Source: Trinickia dabaoshanensis
GTDB lineage: Bacteria; Pseudomonadota; Gammaproteobacteria; Burkholderiales; Burkholderiaceae
Direction: 5' to 3'
Length of the DNA stretch: 64,000 bases
NCBI RefSeq assembly: GCF_002879885.1
Contig: NZ_PNYA01000035.1
Location: 16,550-80,549, forward strand
Shown piece by piece: positions 9,443 to 19,190 of the stretch. Both the position numbers and the translations under genes were made by a program. Position 1 is the first letter of the stretch; each line of letters begins with the position of its first letter. Under the pieces are notes generated by a model, which was not told the DNA's origin, made no database searches, and was given only the letters and a program-made list of their open reading frames with translations.

Positions 9443-10780
9443 TCAGAGCGTCAGTTGAAACGACTTCGCAAGCGCTCCCGGCAGTTTTATTCCGCCGGTG
9501 GCACGCTCGCCCCATGTGGAATCGTTGAGTTGCAATTCGGGCTCCGCATCGAGCCTTTCGAGTTGATCGCCGAGCAAGCCGTAAAGGCTGTCGTCGAATC
9601 GCATCGCTTCGACGGGCGCCACGATCCGCCCGTTCTCCACCCAAAAGGTGGCGAAGCGTGTCATGCCGGTCATGCGGCAATGCATGCGGTCGGAGAAGTT
9701 CACGTACCAAAGATTGCCGACGTATAGGCCGGTGTCGAGCGCGGACAGTACGTCGTCCGCATGCAGATCGCCGCCTTCCATCGCGAGCGACGAAGGCGCT
9801 TCGTCGGCCGTCGCGCCGTTCGGGGTCAGGCCGTACTCGCGCGCGCTACGCGCATCCGTCAGTCGATCCACGCCCCGGCCGTTCGCCACGAGGGACACAC
9901 TCTCGCGCAGGTAGCCGTCGTTATTGAAGCCCGGCGTAATCGCGAGGCCGATCTCTTCGGTCAACGTCACGCGCGGATCGAACTGTGCCTCGCCCGTATG
10001 AAGCTTGTACAAGGGACTGCGCGACGTCGCTTGCTGACGCGCCGAAAAACCCTCGTACGCCATCATTTCCACGAGCGAACTCATCGCCGCCGGCGTGAAA
10101 TACGTGCGATATCGTCCCGGCGTCAGCACACGGGGCGTGCCACTCAAGATCGGCAACCTCGACGCAGCCTGCTCGAGCTTATGCGCAAAGACGGCGTCGT
10201 CCCACGCGTCGCCCGCGTATTCCGTCTTGATCGCCCGCCCGCTGCGATCGAACAGCGACCAACTGAAATTGAAGTTGTCGACTTCATACCAGCCGCGGCT
10301 GCCGAGCGACGACGCGAAGCCCCGCGCGATCGTGCCGCCCGCATAGAACCCCACGAAGTCGAGCCCATGCGCGCACTCTGCCACGGTGCGCACGAGCACC
10401 TGCGGGTCGGGCAGACGCCCCGTGCGCTGCGTGGACTGCGACCATTGCGAGCGATCGAACAATAGGTGAGGATCTTCGGGAGCATCGCGCAGGCTCGAGC
10501 GCAACATCGCGAGCGCCTGTGCGGCGTCGTCGAGATCGGCGTCCAATTGTCCGCCCATCGTCATCGTCGAATACGCTTGCCGCGCGCCGTCGATCAGGCG
10601 CAGCGTGAGCTTGCCTTGCGAGACGGTGCCGATCTGACGCACCTTGCCCTGGTTGAAGCGAATGAACTCGGAGTTCTCGGCGGTCAGCGAAAGCAGCGTG
10701 ACTTCGCTGCCTTCGCGCAGCCGTTCGATGCCTTCGGCAAGCGCGCCGAAATGGCGCTTCCAATCGAAGTTCGCCATCAT
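9443..10780 (-). CDS. TldE/PmbA-family metallopeptidase subunit
   Basis: 445 residues matching the TldD/PmbA (peptidase U62) superfamily. It lacks the HExxxH motif, as TldE-type subunits do, and ends with the conserved region containing VGNLWYVNFSDRM. In known systems TldE forms a heterodimer with TldD that degrades unfolded peptides and processes microcins. The start codon (ATGATG at 10780/10777) overlaps the tldD stop and follows GGAGGCGC. It is the last gene of the yejABEF-tldD-tldE operon. It may be a divergent copy, with the canonical TldDE elsewhere in the genome. Confidence 0.85.
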   Translation of the reverse strand: MMANFDWKRHFGALAEGIERLREGSEVTLLSLTAENSEFIRFNQGKVRQIGTVSQGKLTLRLIDGARQAYSTMTMGGQLDADLDDAAQALAMLRSSLRDAPEDPHLLFDRSQWSQSTQRTGRLPDPQVLVRTVAECAHGLDFVGFYAGGTIARGFASSLGSRGWYEVDNFNFSWSLFDRSGRAIKTEYAGDAWDDAVFAHKLEQAASRLPILSGTPRVLTPGRYRTYFTPAAMSSLVEMMAYEGFSARQQATSRSPLYKLHTGEAQFDPRVTLTEEIGLAITPGFNNDGYLRESVSLVANGRGVDRLTDARSAREYGLTPNGATADEAPSSLAMEGGDLHADDVLSALDTGLYVGNLWYVNFSDRMHCRMTGMTRFATFWVENGRIVAPVEAMRFDDSLYGLLGDQLERLDAEPELQLNDSTWGERATGGIKLPGALAKSFQLTL

Positions 10781-12213
10781 GCGCCTCCAAATACGTCGAT
10801 GTCGGCAAACACGCAAGCCGGCGATGCATGGCCCACGTGAATGATCTGCGCGGGCTCGCCCTTCCCGCATAGCGGCGTGCCGTACGTTTCGCGCGTCGTC
10901 TCGTTGCCAACGGCTTTCAGGCTTCGCCAGAAGCTTGCCGACACCCCGCGATAATTCGGCCGCTTGACCACTTGGGTCAGCTTGCCGTTCTCGATCAATT
11001 GGCCGAACTCGCAGCCGAATTGGAATTTGTTGCGTCGGTCGTCGATCGACCACGACGTATTTGTGCGCATGAGGATGCCGCGCTCGATGTCCGCGATCAT
11101 GTCCTCGAACGTGCTCTCGCCCGCTTCGATGTTCAAGTTCGCCATCCGGTCGATCGGCGCGCGATTCCAATTCGATGCCCGCGAATTCGCCACGCCCGGA
11201 AGCTGCGCGCGCTGCTGCGAAAGGGTGCCGCCGAGCGGCCGTTCGAGCACGCCGTCGCGAATCAAATACTGCTTGCGAGCCTGCGCGCCTTCATCGTCGA
11301 AACCATACGACGCCGCCTCCTCGCGCTCCGAAGGATCGAACGTCACGTTGAGTAGCGAGGACCCATAACGGTAGCTGCCGAACATATCGGGCGTCACGAA
11401 GCTCGAGCCCGCGAAGTTGCGCTCGTCGCCCAAGATCCGATCGAGCTCGAGCGGATGACCGATCGATTCGTGGATCTGCAGCATCATTTGATCGGGCATC
11501 AGCAGCAAATCGCGCAAACCCGACGGGCAATTCGGCGCCGCCAGCAATTGCAACGCTTCATCCGCAAGTCGAGCCCCGGAGCCGGCATAGCCGTAGCGTG
11601 CCAAGATTTCCATTCCGCCCTGCGCGAGCAGCGATTCGTACCCGCCGAGCCTACGCACTTGCGTGTCGCCGTCCGCATGCGCCACGACCGTCATTTGCGG
11701 CAACAGGTAGCGAAAGCGTTGCTCGATACGCACGCCGTCGCTCGTCAGGTAAAGCTGATCGCTATGCGTGATCCGGATCGCCGCCGTGCGCTCGACGATG
11801 CGCGCATCGACCGCGGCCGCCGCGCATTCGACTGCAAGGCGATCGATCCATTCGCCTCGCTCCGGCAAAACGGTATCGGCGTTCGGCGAGACGTAACTAC
11901 CGCTCACCCCGGGCCGCGGCGCGTGGCGGTGATCGATCAACGACACGGCCGCCGCCGCACGCGCACGCGCGCTCGCCAGATCGAGCGCCGCTTGCAAGCC
12001 CGCCTCGGATAGATCGGCCGTCGCCGCGTAGCCGGCGCCTGCCCCGCACCATGCCGTCAACAATGCACCGCGGTCGCGGACCGTCGCAAACGGCTGTGCC
12101 ACATCGTTACGCACGGTGTGGTCCTCGGAGCGGTCGTCCGCGATACGCAGCGACCAGAACTCGGCGCTGCTTTTCAAGTTGGCTGCCGAGCGCGACCAGC
12201 GTTCGTCGATCAT
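10777..12213 (-). CDS. TldD-family zinc metallopeptidase
   Basis: 478 residues, typical for TldD. The metal-binding HESIGHPLELDR (HExxxH) lies near residue 270, followed by the characteristic FAGSSFVTPDMFGSYRYGS. The C-terminal part has the Cys-containing KFQFGCEFGQLIENGKL. TldD with TldE cleaves short unstructured peptides in the cytoplasm. The start overlaps the yejF stop by 4 nt and the stop overlaps the tldE start, so transport and proteolysis are in one coupled transcript. The gene neighbourhood suggests a role in digesting peptides or peptide antibiotics brought in by YejABEF. Confidence 0.9.
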   Translation of the reverse strand: MIDERWSRSAANLKSSAEFWSLRIADDRSEDHTVRNDVAQPFATVRDRGALLTAWCGAGAGYAATADLSEAGLQAALDLASARARAAAAVSLIDHRHAPRPGVSGSYVSPNADTVLPERGEWIDRLAVECAAAAVDARIVERTAAIRITHSDQLYLTSDGVRIEQRFRYLLPQMTVVAHADGDTQVRRLGGYESLLAQGGMEILARYGYAGSGARLADEALQLLAAPNCPSGLRDLLLMPDQMMLQIHESIGHPLELDRILGDERNFAGSSFVTPDMFGSYRYGSSLLNVTFDPSEREEAASYGFDDEGAQARKQYLIRDGVLERPLGGTLSQQRAQLPGVANSRASNWNRAPIDRMANLNIEAGESTFEDMIADIERGILMRTNTSWSIDDRRNKFQFGCEFGQLIENGKLTQVVKRPNYRGVSASFWRSLKAVGNETTRETYGTPLCGKGEPAQIIHVGHASPACVFADIDVFGGA

Positions 12214-13850
12214 GCGATTGCCTCGTTTGCGTCCGCTTCGGGCACTTGCATCGATGCCGCGAGCAGCGATTGGGTATAAGGGTGCGTGGGGGCGCGCAAA
12301 ACATCGAGCGTATCGCCCGATTCGACGATCCGCCCGGACTTCATGACGACGACGCGGTGCGCCATCGCTCGCATCACCGCCAGATCGTGCGTAATGAACA
12401 GATAGCTGAGACCGTACTTCTTTTGCAGCCGTGTAAGCAACGCCAAAACTTGCTGCTGTACTGAGACATCGAGCGCGCTCGTCGGTTCGTCGAGTACGAG
12501 AAGTTCCGGTTCTACCGCAAGTGCGCGTGCAATGGCAATACGCTGACGCTGTCCCCCCGAGAATTCGTGGGGATAGCGCGAAGATGCATCGGCCGGCAAT
12601 CCGACTTCCTCGAGCAGTTCGCGCACGCGCTCGCCGCGTTCTTGCGCGGTGGACTTCGGTTTATGTACGCGTAGGCCCTCGCCGATGATCTGTTCGATCG
12701 TCATGCGCGGCGAAAGCGAGCCGAACGGATCTTGGAACACCACTTGCATCCGCGCGCACAGCGCGCACCATTCGGCGCTCGACGAACGATAACTGGCGAG
12801 CGGCCGTCCGCCCACGCGGATCTGCCCCGCCGCGGCGCGCTGCAAACCGAGCACGGTGGAGGCGAGCGTCGATTTGCCCGAGCCCGACTCGCCGACGATG
12901 CCCACCGTCTCTCCGCGCCGCAATGTCAAATCCACGTCCTGCAACGCGCGAAACTTCGCGCTGCCGAACAGCGAGCGCAGACCCTTCGCACTCGTCCTGT
13001 AGTCGACGGCCAGGCCCTCGATCTCCAGCACGTTCTCCGATTCGGCGACCACGGGATCGACGCATCGAACCGGCTCGCTATTGAGCAAGCGCCTCGTGTA
13101 CGGATGCTGCGGGTTGGCGAACAGCGCTTCGGTCGTGTTCGTTTCCACGAGCACGCCCTTCTCCATCACCGCTACGCGCTGCGCGAAGCGTCGCACGAGG
13201 TTCAGATCGTGCGTGATCAGGAGCACCGCCATGCCGCGATCGGCAGCCTCTTGTTCCTGTAGCTCGATCAGCAAATCGACGATCTGCTGACGCACCGTCA
13301 CGTCGAGCGCCGTCGTCGGCTCGTCGGCCAGCAACAAGCGCGGACGGCACGCGAGCGCCATGGCGATCATCGCGCGCTGACGTTGCCCGCCCGACAACTG
13401 GTGCGGGAAGCTGTCGATGCGCCGCTCCGGCTCCGGAATGCCCGTGCGACGCAGCATTTCGATGCCGCGCGCACGCGCCGCGTTCGGCCGCAGGCCCTCG
13501 TGCAGCCGCAGGCTTTCGGCAATCTGCTTACCGACCGTATAAAGCGGGTTGAGCGCCGTCATCGGCTCTTGAAACACCATCGCGATGTCGGCGCCGCGAA
13601 TGCCGCGCATCTGCTGCTCCGACTTCGACAGCAAATCCTCGCCTTCGAAGCAAATGCGGCCCGACAGCGTCGCATGATCCACCAGGCGCAAGATCGACAG
13701 CGCCGTCAGGCTCTTACCCGAGCCCGATTCGCCGACGAGGGCCACGCGCTCGCCGCGTGCAATGGCCAAATTCAATTCGTGCACGCACTTTTTCGCGCCG
13801 AAGCTGATCGAAAGATTTTCGATGCTGAGCAAAGGACTGCCGTTCATCAC
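12210..13850 (-). CDS. yejF: Peptide ABC transporter ATPase with two nucleotide-binding domains
   Basis: 546 residues containing two complete ABC ATPase domains. Each has a Walker A GESGSGKS (first at about 40-47, second near 330), an LSGGQRQR or FSGGQRQR signature, and a Walker B (LLLADEPTTALD; LLVLDEPTSALD). Each ends in the oligopeptide-type HPYTRRLL/HPYTQSLL element. The fused DppD-DppF arrangement is diagnostic of YejF. It powers import of oligopeptides, including microcin-C-like compounds, through YejB/YejE. It overlaps yejE upstream and tldD downstream by 4 nt each. Confidence 0.93.
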   Translation of the reverse strand: MMNGSPLLSIENLSISFGAKKCVHELNLAIARGERVALVGESGSGKSLTALSILRLVDHATLSGRICFEGEDLLSKSEQQMRGIRGADIAMVFQEPMTALNPLYTVGKQIAESLRLHEGLRPNAARARGIEMLRRTGIPEPERRIDSFPHQLSGGQRQRAMIAMALACRPRLLLADEPTTALDVTVRQQIVDLLIELQEQEAADRGMAVLLITHDLNLVRRFAQRVAVMEKGVLVETNTTEALFANPQHPYTRRLLNSEPVRCVDPVVAESENVLEIEGLAVDYRTSAKGLRSLFGSAKFRALQDVDLTLRRGETVGIVGESGSGKSTLASTVLGLQRAAAGQIRVGGRPLASYRSSSAEWCALCARMQVVFQDPFGSLSPRMTIEQIIGEGLRVHKPKSTAQERGERVRELLEEVGLPADASSRYPHEFSGGQRQRIAIARALAVEPELLVLDEPTSALDVSVQQQVLALLTRLQKKYGLSYLFITHDLAVMRAMAHRVVVMKSGRIVESGDTLDVLRAPTHPYTQSLLAASMQVPEADANEAIA

Positions 13851-14971
13851 TTCGCCCCTCCGAATGCCGAACCGCGATTGCGGGTATCGAGCGCGTTACG
13901 CAGCGCGTCGCCCATGAATGTCAGTAAGAGTAGCGTCACGACGAGCGCCGCGAACGCCGACACCGAAATCCACCATGCGTCCAGGTTGTTCTTACCCTCT
14001 TGCAGCAATTCGCCCAGGCTCGGAGTGGGCGGCGGCACACCCAAGCCGAGAAAGTCGAGACTCGTCAGCGACAAGATCGCCGCGCTCATGCGAAACGGCA
14101 GGAACGTGATGACGGGCGTCAGGCTATTGGGCAGCACATGGCGCCAAATGATCTGCCAGTTCGAGAGCCCCATCGTGCGCGCAGCCTTCACGTAGTCGAG
14201 CGAACGGTTGCGCAGGAATTCCGCGCGCACGTAATCGGACAGCACGAGCCAGCCGAACATCGAGAGCAAGACGAACAGCAGCCACAGTGTGGGCTCGAAG
14301 ATAGACGCGAAAATGATCAGCAAGTACAGATCGGGCATCGAGCTCCAGATCTCGATGAGCCGCTGGCCGATCAAATCGGTACGGCCGCCGTAAAAGCCCT
14401 GCAAGGCACCCGTCAGTACGCCGAAGAACACGCCCGATATCGTCAGCGCCAGCGCCATCAGCACCGACACGCGGAAGCCGTAGAGCAGACGCGCGAGCAC
14501 ATCGCGTCCGAATTGATCCGTCCCGAGCCAGTTGGACGACGACGGCCGGGCCGGAAACGGCCGCTCGGCGAAGTAGTCGATCGTGTCGTAGTAGTTGTGG
14601 TTCGGCGGATAGATCGCGAAGTTGCCGTTCGACTGGATACGAGACCGGATATACGGATCGAGATAGTTCGTCTTGGCGGGGAAATCGCCGCCGAATTGGG
14701 TCTCCGGATACGTCTTCACGATCGGAAAGTAATAGTGACCTTGGTAGCGCACGACGAGCGGTTTGTCGTTGCACAGCAATTCGCCGACCATACTGATCGC
14801 GAACAGCGATACGAAGATCACGAGGCTCCAGTAGCCGAGCCGCTGGCTTTTGAAGCGCAGCCACGTGCGCCGCCACGGCGAGATCGACGCTACCGGCGCG
14901 AGGACCGGCTTAGCGGTCCATGCGGTCGAATTGGATGCGGGGGTCGACGAGGACATAGCAGACGTCAGCAA
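13847..14971 (-). CDS. yejE: Microcin C/oligopeptide ABC transporter permease
   Basis: 374 residues. A cytoplasmic N-terminus is followed by a first TM helix (LGYWSLVIFVSLFAISMVGELL), then a large periplasmic loop, longer than in DppC, containing NYLDPYIRSRIQSNG and the YejE-type WLGTDQFGRDVLARLLYG. Further helices and the EAA loop (YVKAARTMGLSNWQIIWRHVLPN) complete a BPD_transp_1 permease. The 5' end overlaps the yejB 3' end by about 60 nt if ATG 14971 is used; ATG 14956 is an alternative start. Confidence 0.92.
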   Translation of the reverse strand: MLTSAMSSSTPASNSTAWTAKPVLAPVASISPWRRTWLRFKSQRLGYWSLVIFVSLFAISMVGELLCNDKPLVVRYQGHYYFPIVKTYPETQFGGDFPAKTNYLDPYIRSRIQSNGNFAIYPPNHNYYDTIDYFAERPFPARPSSSNWLGTDQFGRDVLARLLYGFRVSVLMALALTISGVFFGVLTGALQGFYGGRTDLIGQRLIEIWSSMPDLYLLIIFASIFEPTLWLLFVLLSMFGWLVLSDYVRAEFLRNRSLDYVKAARTMGLSNWQIIWRHVLPNSLTPVITFLPFRMSAAILSLTSLDFLGLGVPPPTPSLGELLQEGKNNLDAWWISVSAFAALVVTLLLLTFMGDALRNALDTRNRGSAFGGAK

Positions 14972-15965
14972 TGAGTTTGGTTACGAGGCCGATCAGGGTG
15001 AACAAGAACAGCGAGCCGAGCACTACGGGGTAGTCGCGGCGTATCACCGAGTCGTACGAGAGTTGCCCCATGCCGTCGAGCGAGAACAATGTCTCGATCA
15101 GCAAGTTACCGTTCAGGAAGGCACCGACGAAGGCAGCGGGCAAACCCGTGAGCAGCGGAATCGCCGCGTTGCGCAGCACGTGCTTCCACAGCACGTCGCG
15201 CTCGGGTGCTCCCTTCGCGCGGGCCGTCAGAACGTACTGCCGGCCGATCTCCTCGAGGAACGTGTTCTTCGTGAGAATCGTGACGATCGCGAAATTGCCG
15301 ACGACCGATGCCGTGACGGGCAGCACCATGTGCCACAGATAATCGAGCACCTTGCCGATCGTGCTGAGATCGTCGAAGTTATCGGACGTGAGGCCGCGCA
15401 TCGGGAAAACGTCCCAGAACGTCCCGCCGCCGAACAGCATCAAGAGCAGCACGCCCAAAACGAAGCCGGGAATCGCATAACCGATCAGCACGAGCACGCT
15501 CGTGACCGTATCGAAGCGCGAGCCGTTACGCACCGCCTTGGCAATCCCGAGCGGCACCGAGACGGCGTAGGTGAGGATGATCGTCCATAGCCCGAGCGAT
15601 ATGGAGACCGGCAGCTTCTCCTTGATCACGCCCCAGACGCTTTCGTGCTGGAAGTACGATTGGCCGAGATCGAACGTGGCGTAGCTCTTGAGCATCATGA
15701 AGTAGCGCGTGAGCGGCGGCTTGTCGAAGCCGAACTGCTTCTTGATTTGCTCGATCTGCTGCGGATCGACGCCTTGGCTCGCGTGATAACCGCCGCCACC
15801 GCCGCCGCCGTCGCCGCCGTGGTTCGAGCGGCCGTGACGCAACTGGGTGACCATTTGCTCAACCGGCCCGCCGGGGACGAACTGAGTGACGACGAACGTC
15901 ACCGTGACGACCCCGATCACCGTCGGAATCATCAATAGCAGACGTCTGAGGATGTAGGCAAACAT
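14910..15965 (-). CDS. yejB: Microcin C/oligopeptide ABC transporter permease
   Basis: 351 residues with the DppB-type N-terminus MFAYILRRLLLMIPTVIGV, the FVPGGPVEQ motif and an EAA loop (YVLTARAKGAPERDVLWKHVL). The periplasmic loop after TM1 contains an unusual run of about seven consecutive glycines (residues 50-60), encoded by a GCC/CCG-rich stretch, where YejB proteins normally carry a short Gly-rich insert. It pairs with YejE to form the membrane channel. It lies 24 nt after yejA. Confidence 0.92.
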   Translation of the reverse strand: MFAYILRRLLLMIPTVIGVVTVTFVVTQFVPGGPVEQMVTQLRHGRSNHGGDGGGGGGGYHASQGVDPQQIEQIKKQFGFDKPPLTRYFMMLKSYATFDLGQSYFQHESVWGVIKEKLPVSISLGLWTIILTYAVSVPLGIAKAVRNGSRFDTVTSVLVLIGYAIPGFVLGVLLLMLFGGGTFWDVFPMRGLTSDNFDDLSTIGKVLDYLWHMVLPVTASVVGNFAIVTILTKNTFLEEIGRQYVLTARAKGAPERDVLWKHVLRNAAIPLLTGLPAAFVGAFLNGNLLIETLFSLDGMGQLSYDSVIRRDYPVVLGSLFLFTLIGLVTKLIADVCYVLVDPRIQFDRMDR

Positions 15966-15989
15966 AGGACTCCTTGATACCTCGATGTC

Positions 15990-17849
15990 TCAGTGCGCCG
16001 CGGCCGGAGCCGAGGTCTTGACCGCCGCCGCGCCCTGCGGTCGCTGAAACCAGTAATCGATGACCAAATCCTCGGATTGGAACGTATCCGGGGTTACGCT
16101 TGGATGCCCGATCGTCGCTTTATGGGCAATCCGGGCGTTGCGCTCGTAGTACATCGGGACCTCGTAATACTCGTTGATCAAGACCCGGTCGAGCGCGTGG
16201 GTGGCCGTCTCGAGATCGTCGAGATTCGTCGCGGAGACCGTCGCATGCACGAGCGCGTCGACTGCTTTGGAACGAACGCCCGGATAGTTCTCCGAGCCCA
16301 CTTCCGATGCCGCCTTACTCGTGAAGCGGCGCTCGAGTTCGATGCCCGGGATGGTCACCAGCGGGTAGATGTACGTCGTCATGTCGAACTGGAAATTATC
16401 GAGCCGCTTTTGATAAAGCGCGCTGTCGATCTCCCGGATATGCGCATCGATACCGAGCGTTTGCAGGGCCTGCGTATAAGGGATGATCAAGCGATCCATG
16501 CCCGGCTCGTCGTCCATGATCTCGATCTTCATCGGCTCGCCGGCCGCGTTGCGCAGCGCGCCGTCGCGATAGTGCCAGCCGGCTTCGCTCAGTAGCTGGC
16601 GCGCTTTGACCAGATTGGCGCGCAGCGAACCCGGCGGCTTCGTGCCCGGTTGCTTCACCATCGGTCCGAACACTTCGGGCGGCAGTTGCGCGCGGAACGG
16701 CTCGAGCAGCTTCAGCTCTTTCTCGCTCGGCATACCGGTCGCACCGAAGGGACTTGCGTCCCAGTAGCTGTTCAGGCGCGTATAGATGCCGTAGAACATC
16801 ATCCGGTTCATCCAGTCGTAATCGAACGCGAGCGCCAGCGCGTGGCGTACGCGCCGATCCTGGAATTCGGGCTTGCGCGTGTTGATCATGAAGCTTTGCA
16901 TCTGCGCCGGCCCGTAGGGGAACGTCTCTTTCTTCAGCAAACCATTGTCGAAGTTCTTGCCGACGTACTTGCGCGCCCATTGCGTCGAGCTGTACTCGCG
17001 ATCGACGTCGTCGTTACCGGCCTTGAACGCTTCGAGCTTCGTGTACTGGTCCAGATACAGCTTGAACACGATGCGATCGAAGTGAAACATGCCACGGCGC
17101 GACGGCAAATCGGCCGCCCAATAGTTCGGATTGCGCCGATAGATGATCTCTTTGCTGTTCTTGCGCTGCTCGACGAGATACGCGCCGCTTGCGATCGGTG
17201 GATCGACGGCGATCTGATCGAACGGCAAGCGCTTGCCGTTCGGCTGCACGCCCCATTTAGGCGAGAAAATCGGCAAATCGCCGGCGATCAACGGCGCGGC
17301 GCGCGAATTGTCGACGAAGTCGAAGCGAACCGTCGACCGATCGATCACGGTCGCACGCTTCAATTCGGAGAACTGCGAAGAGACCGTCGGCGAGGCTAGC
17401 GGGCTTTTCAGCGTATCGAACGAGTACTTGACGTCGGCTGCCGTGATCGGATCGCCGTTAGAGAAACGCGCCTTCGGATTGATATGGAACGTCGCCGACA
17501 AACCGTCGGGCGCCACTTCCACATCGTCCGCGATCAGCGGATATTCCGATGCCAGTTCATCCCAGCTACGCTGCATGAGCGTATCGAACATGAGGTTTCT
17601 GACGTCGGGTGCCGGCTGGCCGCGCACGACGAACGGATTGAGCGAATCGTAGCTTTGCGACTGATCGTAATTTTGAAATTTGAGCGTTCCCGTATTGGGC
17701 GCATCGGGATCCGCATAATCGAAATGCGTGAAATTCGGCGGATATTTTAAATTGCCGAATTGCGCGATCGCGGGTTGGGCCTGCGCGCCGATCGCGAACG
17801 CCAGCCCGAACGCCGTCGCGAACGCCAGGCGAAACATTGAAGGTCTCAT
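15990..17849 (-). CDS. yejA: Oligopeptide/microcin C-type substrate-binding protein
   Basis: 619 residues: an SBP_bac_5-family extracytoplasmic binding protein. A Sec signal peptide (FRLAFATAFGLAFAIGAQAQ) ends near residue 25. The mature protein starts with YejA-like features (LKYPPNFTHFDYADPDAPNTGTLKF) and has the long insert typical of YejA compared with DppA. It would capture peptides in the periplasm and deliver them to YejBEF. It is the first gene of the operon and the likely site of its promoter (gap 17850-17974). Confidence 0.92.
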   Translation of the reverse strand: MRPSMFRLAFATAFGLAFAIGAQAQPAIAQFGNLKYPPNFTHFDYADPDAPNTGTLKFQNYDQSQSYDSLNPFVVRGQPAPDVRNLMFDTLMQRSWDELASEYPLIADDVEVAPDGLSATFHINPKARFSNGDPITAADVKYSFDTLKSPLASPTVSSQFSELKRATVIDRSTVRFDFVDNSRAAPLIAGDLPIFSPKWGVQPNGKRLPFDQIAVDPPIASGAYLVEQRKNSKEIIYRRNPNYWAADLPSRRGMFHFDRIVFKLYLDQYTKLEAFKAGNDDVDREYSSTQWARKYVGKNFDNGLLKKETFPYGPAQMQSFMINTRKPEFQDRRVRHALALAFDYDWMNRMMFYGIYTRLNSYWDASPFGATGMPSEKELKLLEPFRAQLPPEVFGPMVKQPGTKPPGSLRANLVKARQLLSEAGWHYRDGALRNAAGEPMKIEIMDDEPGMDRLIIPYTQALQTLGIDAHIREIDSALYQKRLDNFQFDMTTYIYPLVTIPGIELERRFTSKAASEVGSENYPGVRSKAVDALVHATVSATNLDDLETATHALDRVLINEYYEVPMYYERNARIAHKATIGHPSVTPDTFQSEDLVIDYWFQRPQGAAAVKTSAPAAAH

Positions 17850-17974
17850 CTTCCCAGTACGGGTGGACGCACGCCGGAACGCACCGGCGCGCCATTCATC
17901 GGAGCGGTAGGGCTGAAAACGCGGGCCGTCGCGGGCAACGCCTGCCGCACGACGGCCGCACCCCTAGCGCCGCC

Positions 17975-19177
17975 TCACTTCGACGCTACCAGCAACCAGA
18001 GCTGAGCCAAATCGCTCGACCCGTCGGTGCCCTTTACCACGCGCAATGCCTGTACGGCGCGCGCCTTTTGTCCGGCTATGTAATAAGCGATGCCTAAATG
18101 CAATTGCGCTTGATCGGCATGATCGAGCCCGCCCTTTGCAATCGCCGCTTCCATCGTTGAAATGCCTTCCTTGGCTTTACCTGCGAAGACGAGATTGAAA
18201 CCCTGGTCCACGGGAGCCACCGGATTGTCTTTATCGACGCCCGCCGCCGCACGCTTGGCGGCCAGCGCTTGCAGGCGCTTCTCACGCTCGGCTTGCGCAT
18301 CATGGCCGAGCACGCCGGACGAAAACCCTTGGTCGATGACTTGCTTGGCTTCGGCCGGCGTGCCGGCGACGAGCGCAAGCTGCGTCATCTCCATGTAATC
18401 GTCCACGCTCGTGAGCGAACCGGTGGCACGACGCAGGCGATAAGTATCGATGTCGAGACGCGACGAATAGCCGGGCTTGTTGCGAATCGCCGTGAACAGG
18501 TCGTCCCAATACGATTGCTTCGGGTGATACGCCACGAGCTTTTCGAGCGCGCCGCGATACGAGGCATCGTCCTTCACGCGTTGCGCGCAGGTACCGAGCA
18601 ATTGCAGTTGCGATTCGTCGGGCGTGCGGCCCGCGCGCACATCGCCGTCGACGGACGGCTTGAGCAGCTTGACGACGTTGCCGCAATCGTTCGAGAGGTA
18701 ATACGACTGCACGAGCAGCGTGCGCATTTGCGGATCGGTGCCGCCCGCTTTCAAATAGCGCTGAGCAACCGAAACGGCGCGGGCATAGTTATGCTGCTGA
18801 AAATACACGCCGGCCAGCGTGGCCGTCACGCGCTGTTCGTCTTCGCCCTTCAACTGTCCGCCGGACAGCAGTCCCTCGTAGGCTTGCGCCGCCGTACCGG
18901 TGTCGCCGGCCGCCATAGCCGCGGCGCCACGCATTTCCTCGACCATGTACGTTTCGTACGGCGTCTTGTTCGGCACGGCCGCGGCTTGCGCGATCTTGCC
19001 GAGCGCGTCCTTGTACTTGTGCGCGCGATAGAGCGTTTGCGCGTCGTTCAAAGGCTTACCCACTTCGGGGCGCAGCGTGTCGGCCGCGAAGGTGGCATTG
19101 GGGGCCGCCGCCAGCATGAAAAACGCGCAGCCGGCCGCCGCGAGTGCGGCGTGCTTGAACCGTCGATGGATCGTTCG
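17975..19177 (-). CDS. TPR-repeat periplasmic protein of the TonB operon
   Basis: About 400 residues with a Sec signal peptide (AALAAAGCAFFMLAAAPNATFA). The mature part is mostly alpha-helical with tetratricopeptide-like units (LNDAQTLYRAHKYKDALGKIAQA; ATLAGVYFQQHNYARAVSVAQRYL; LHLGIAYYIAGQKARAVQALR). The start is ATG 19177, preceded by GGAAG. It is the last gene of a tonB-exbB-exbD-exbD-TPR operon; such TPR proteins recur at this position in proteobacterial TonB operons, but their job is not settled. A scaffold for the energising complex or receptor is an inference. Confidence 0.82.
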   Translation of the reverse strand, partial: RTIHRRFKHAALAAAGCAFFMLAAAPNATFAADTLRPEVGKPLNDAQTLYRAHKYKDALGKIAQAAAVPNKTPYETYMVEEMRGAAAMAAGDTGTAAQAYEGLLSGGQLKGEDEQRVTATLAGVYFQQHNYARAVSVAQRYLKAGGTDPQMRTLLVQSYYLSNDCGNVVKLLKPSVDGDVRAGRTPDESQLQLLGTCAQRVKDDASYRGALEKLVAYHPKQSYWDDLFTAIRNKPGYSSRLDIDTYRLRRATGSLTSVDDYMEMTQLALVAGTPAEAKQVIDQGFSSGVLGHDAQAEREKRLQALAAKRAAAGVDKDNPVAPVDQGFNLVFAGKAKEGISTMEAAIAKGGLDHADQAQLHLGIAYYIAGQKARAVQALRVVKGTDGSSDLAQLWLLVASK

Positions 19178-19190
19178 CATTGCCACTTCC

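Noticed and set aside
15782..15830. GCC/CCG-rich run resembling a trinucleotide repeat
   Set aside because: It encodes a poly-Gly linker inside yejB, in frame, so it is not a separate repeat element.
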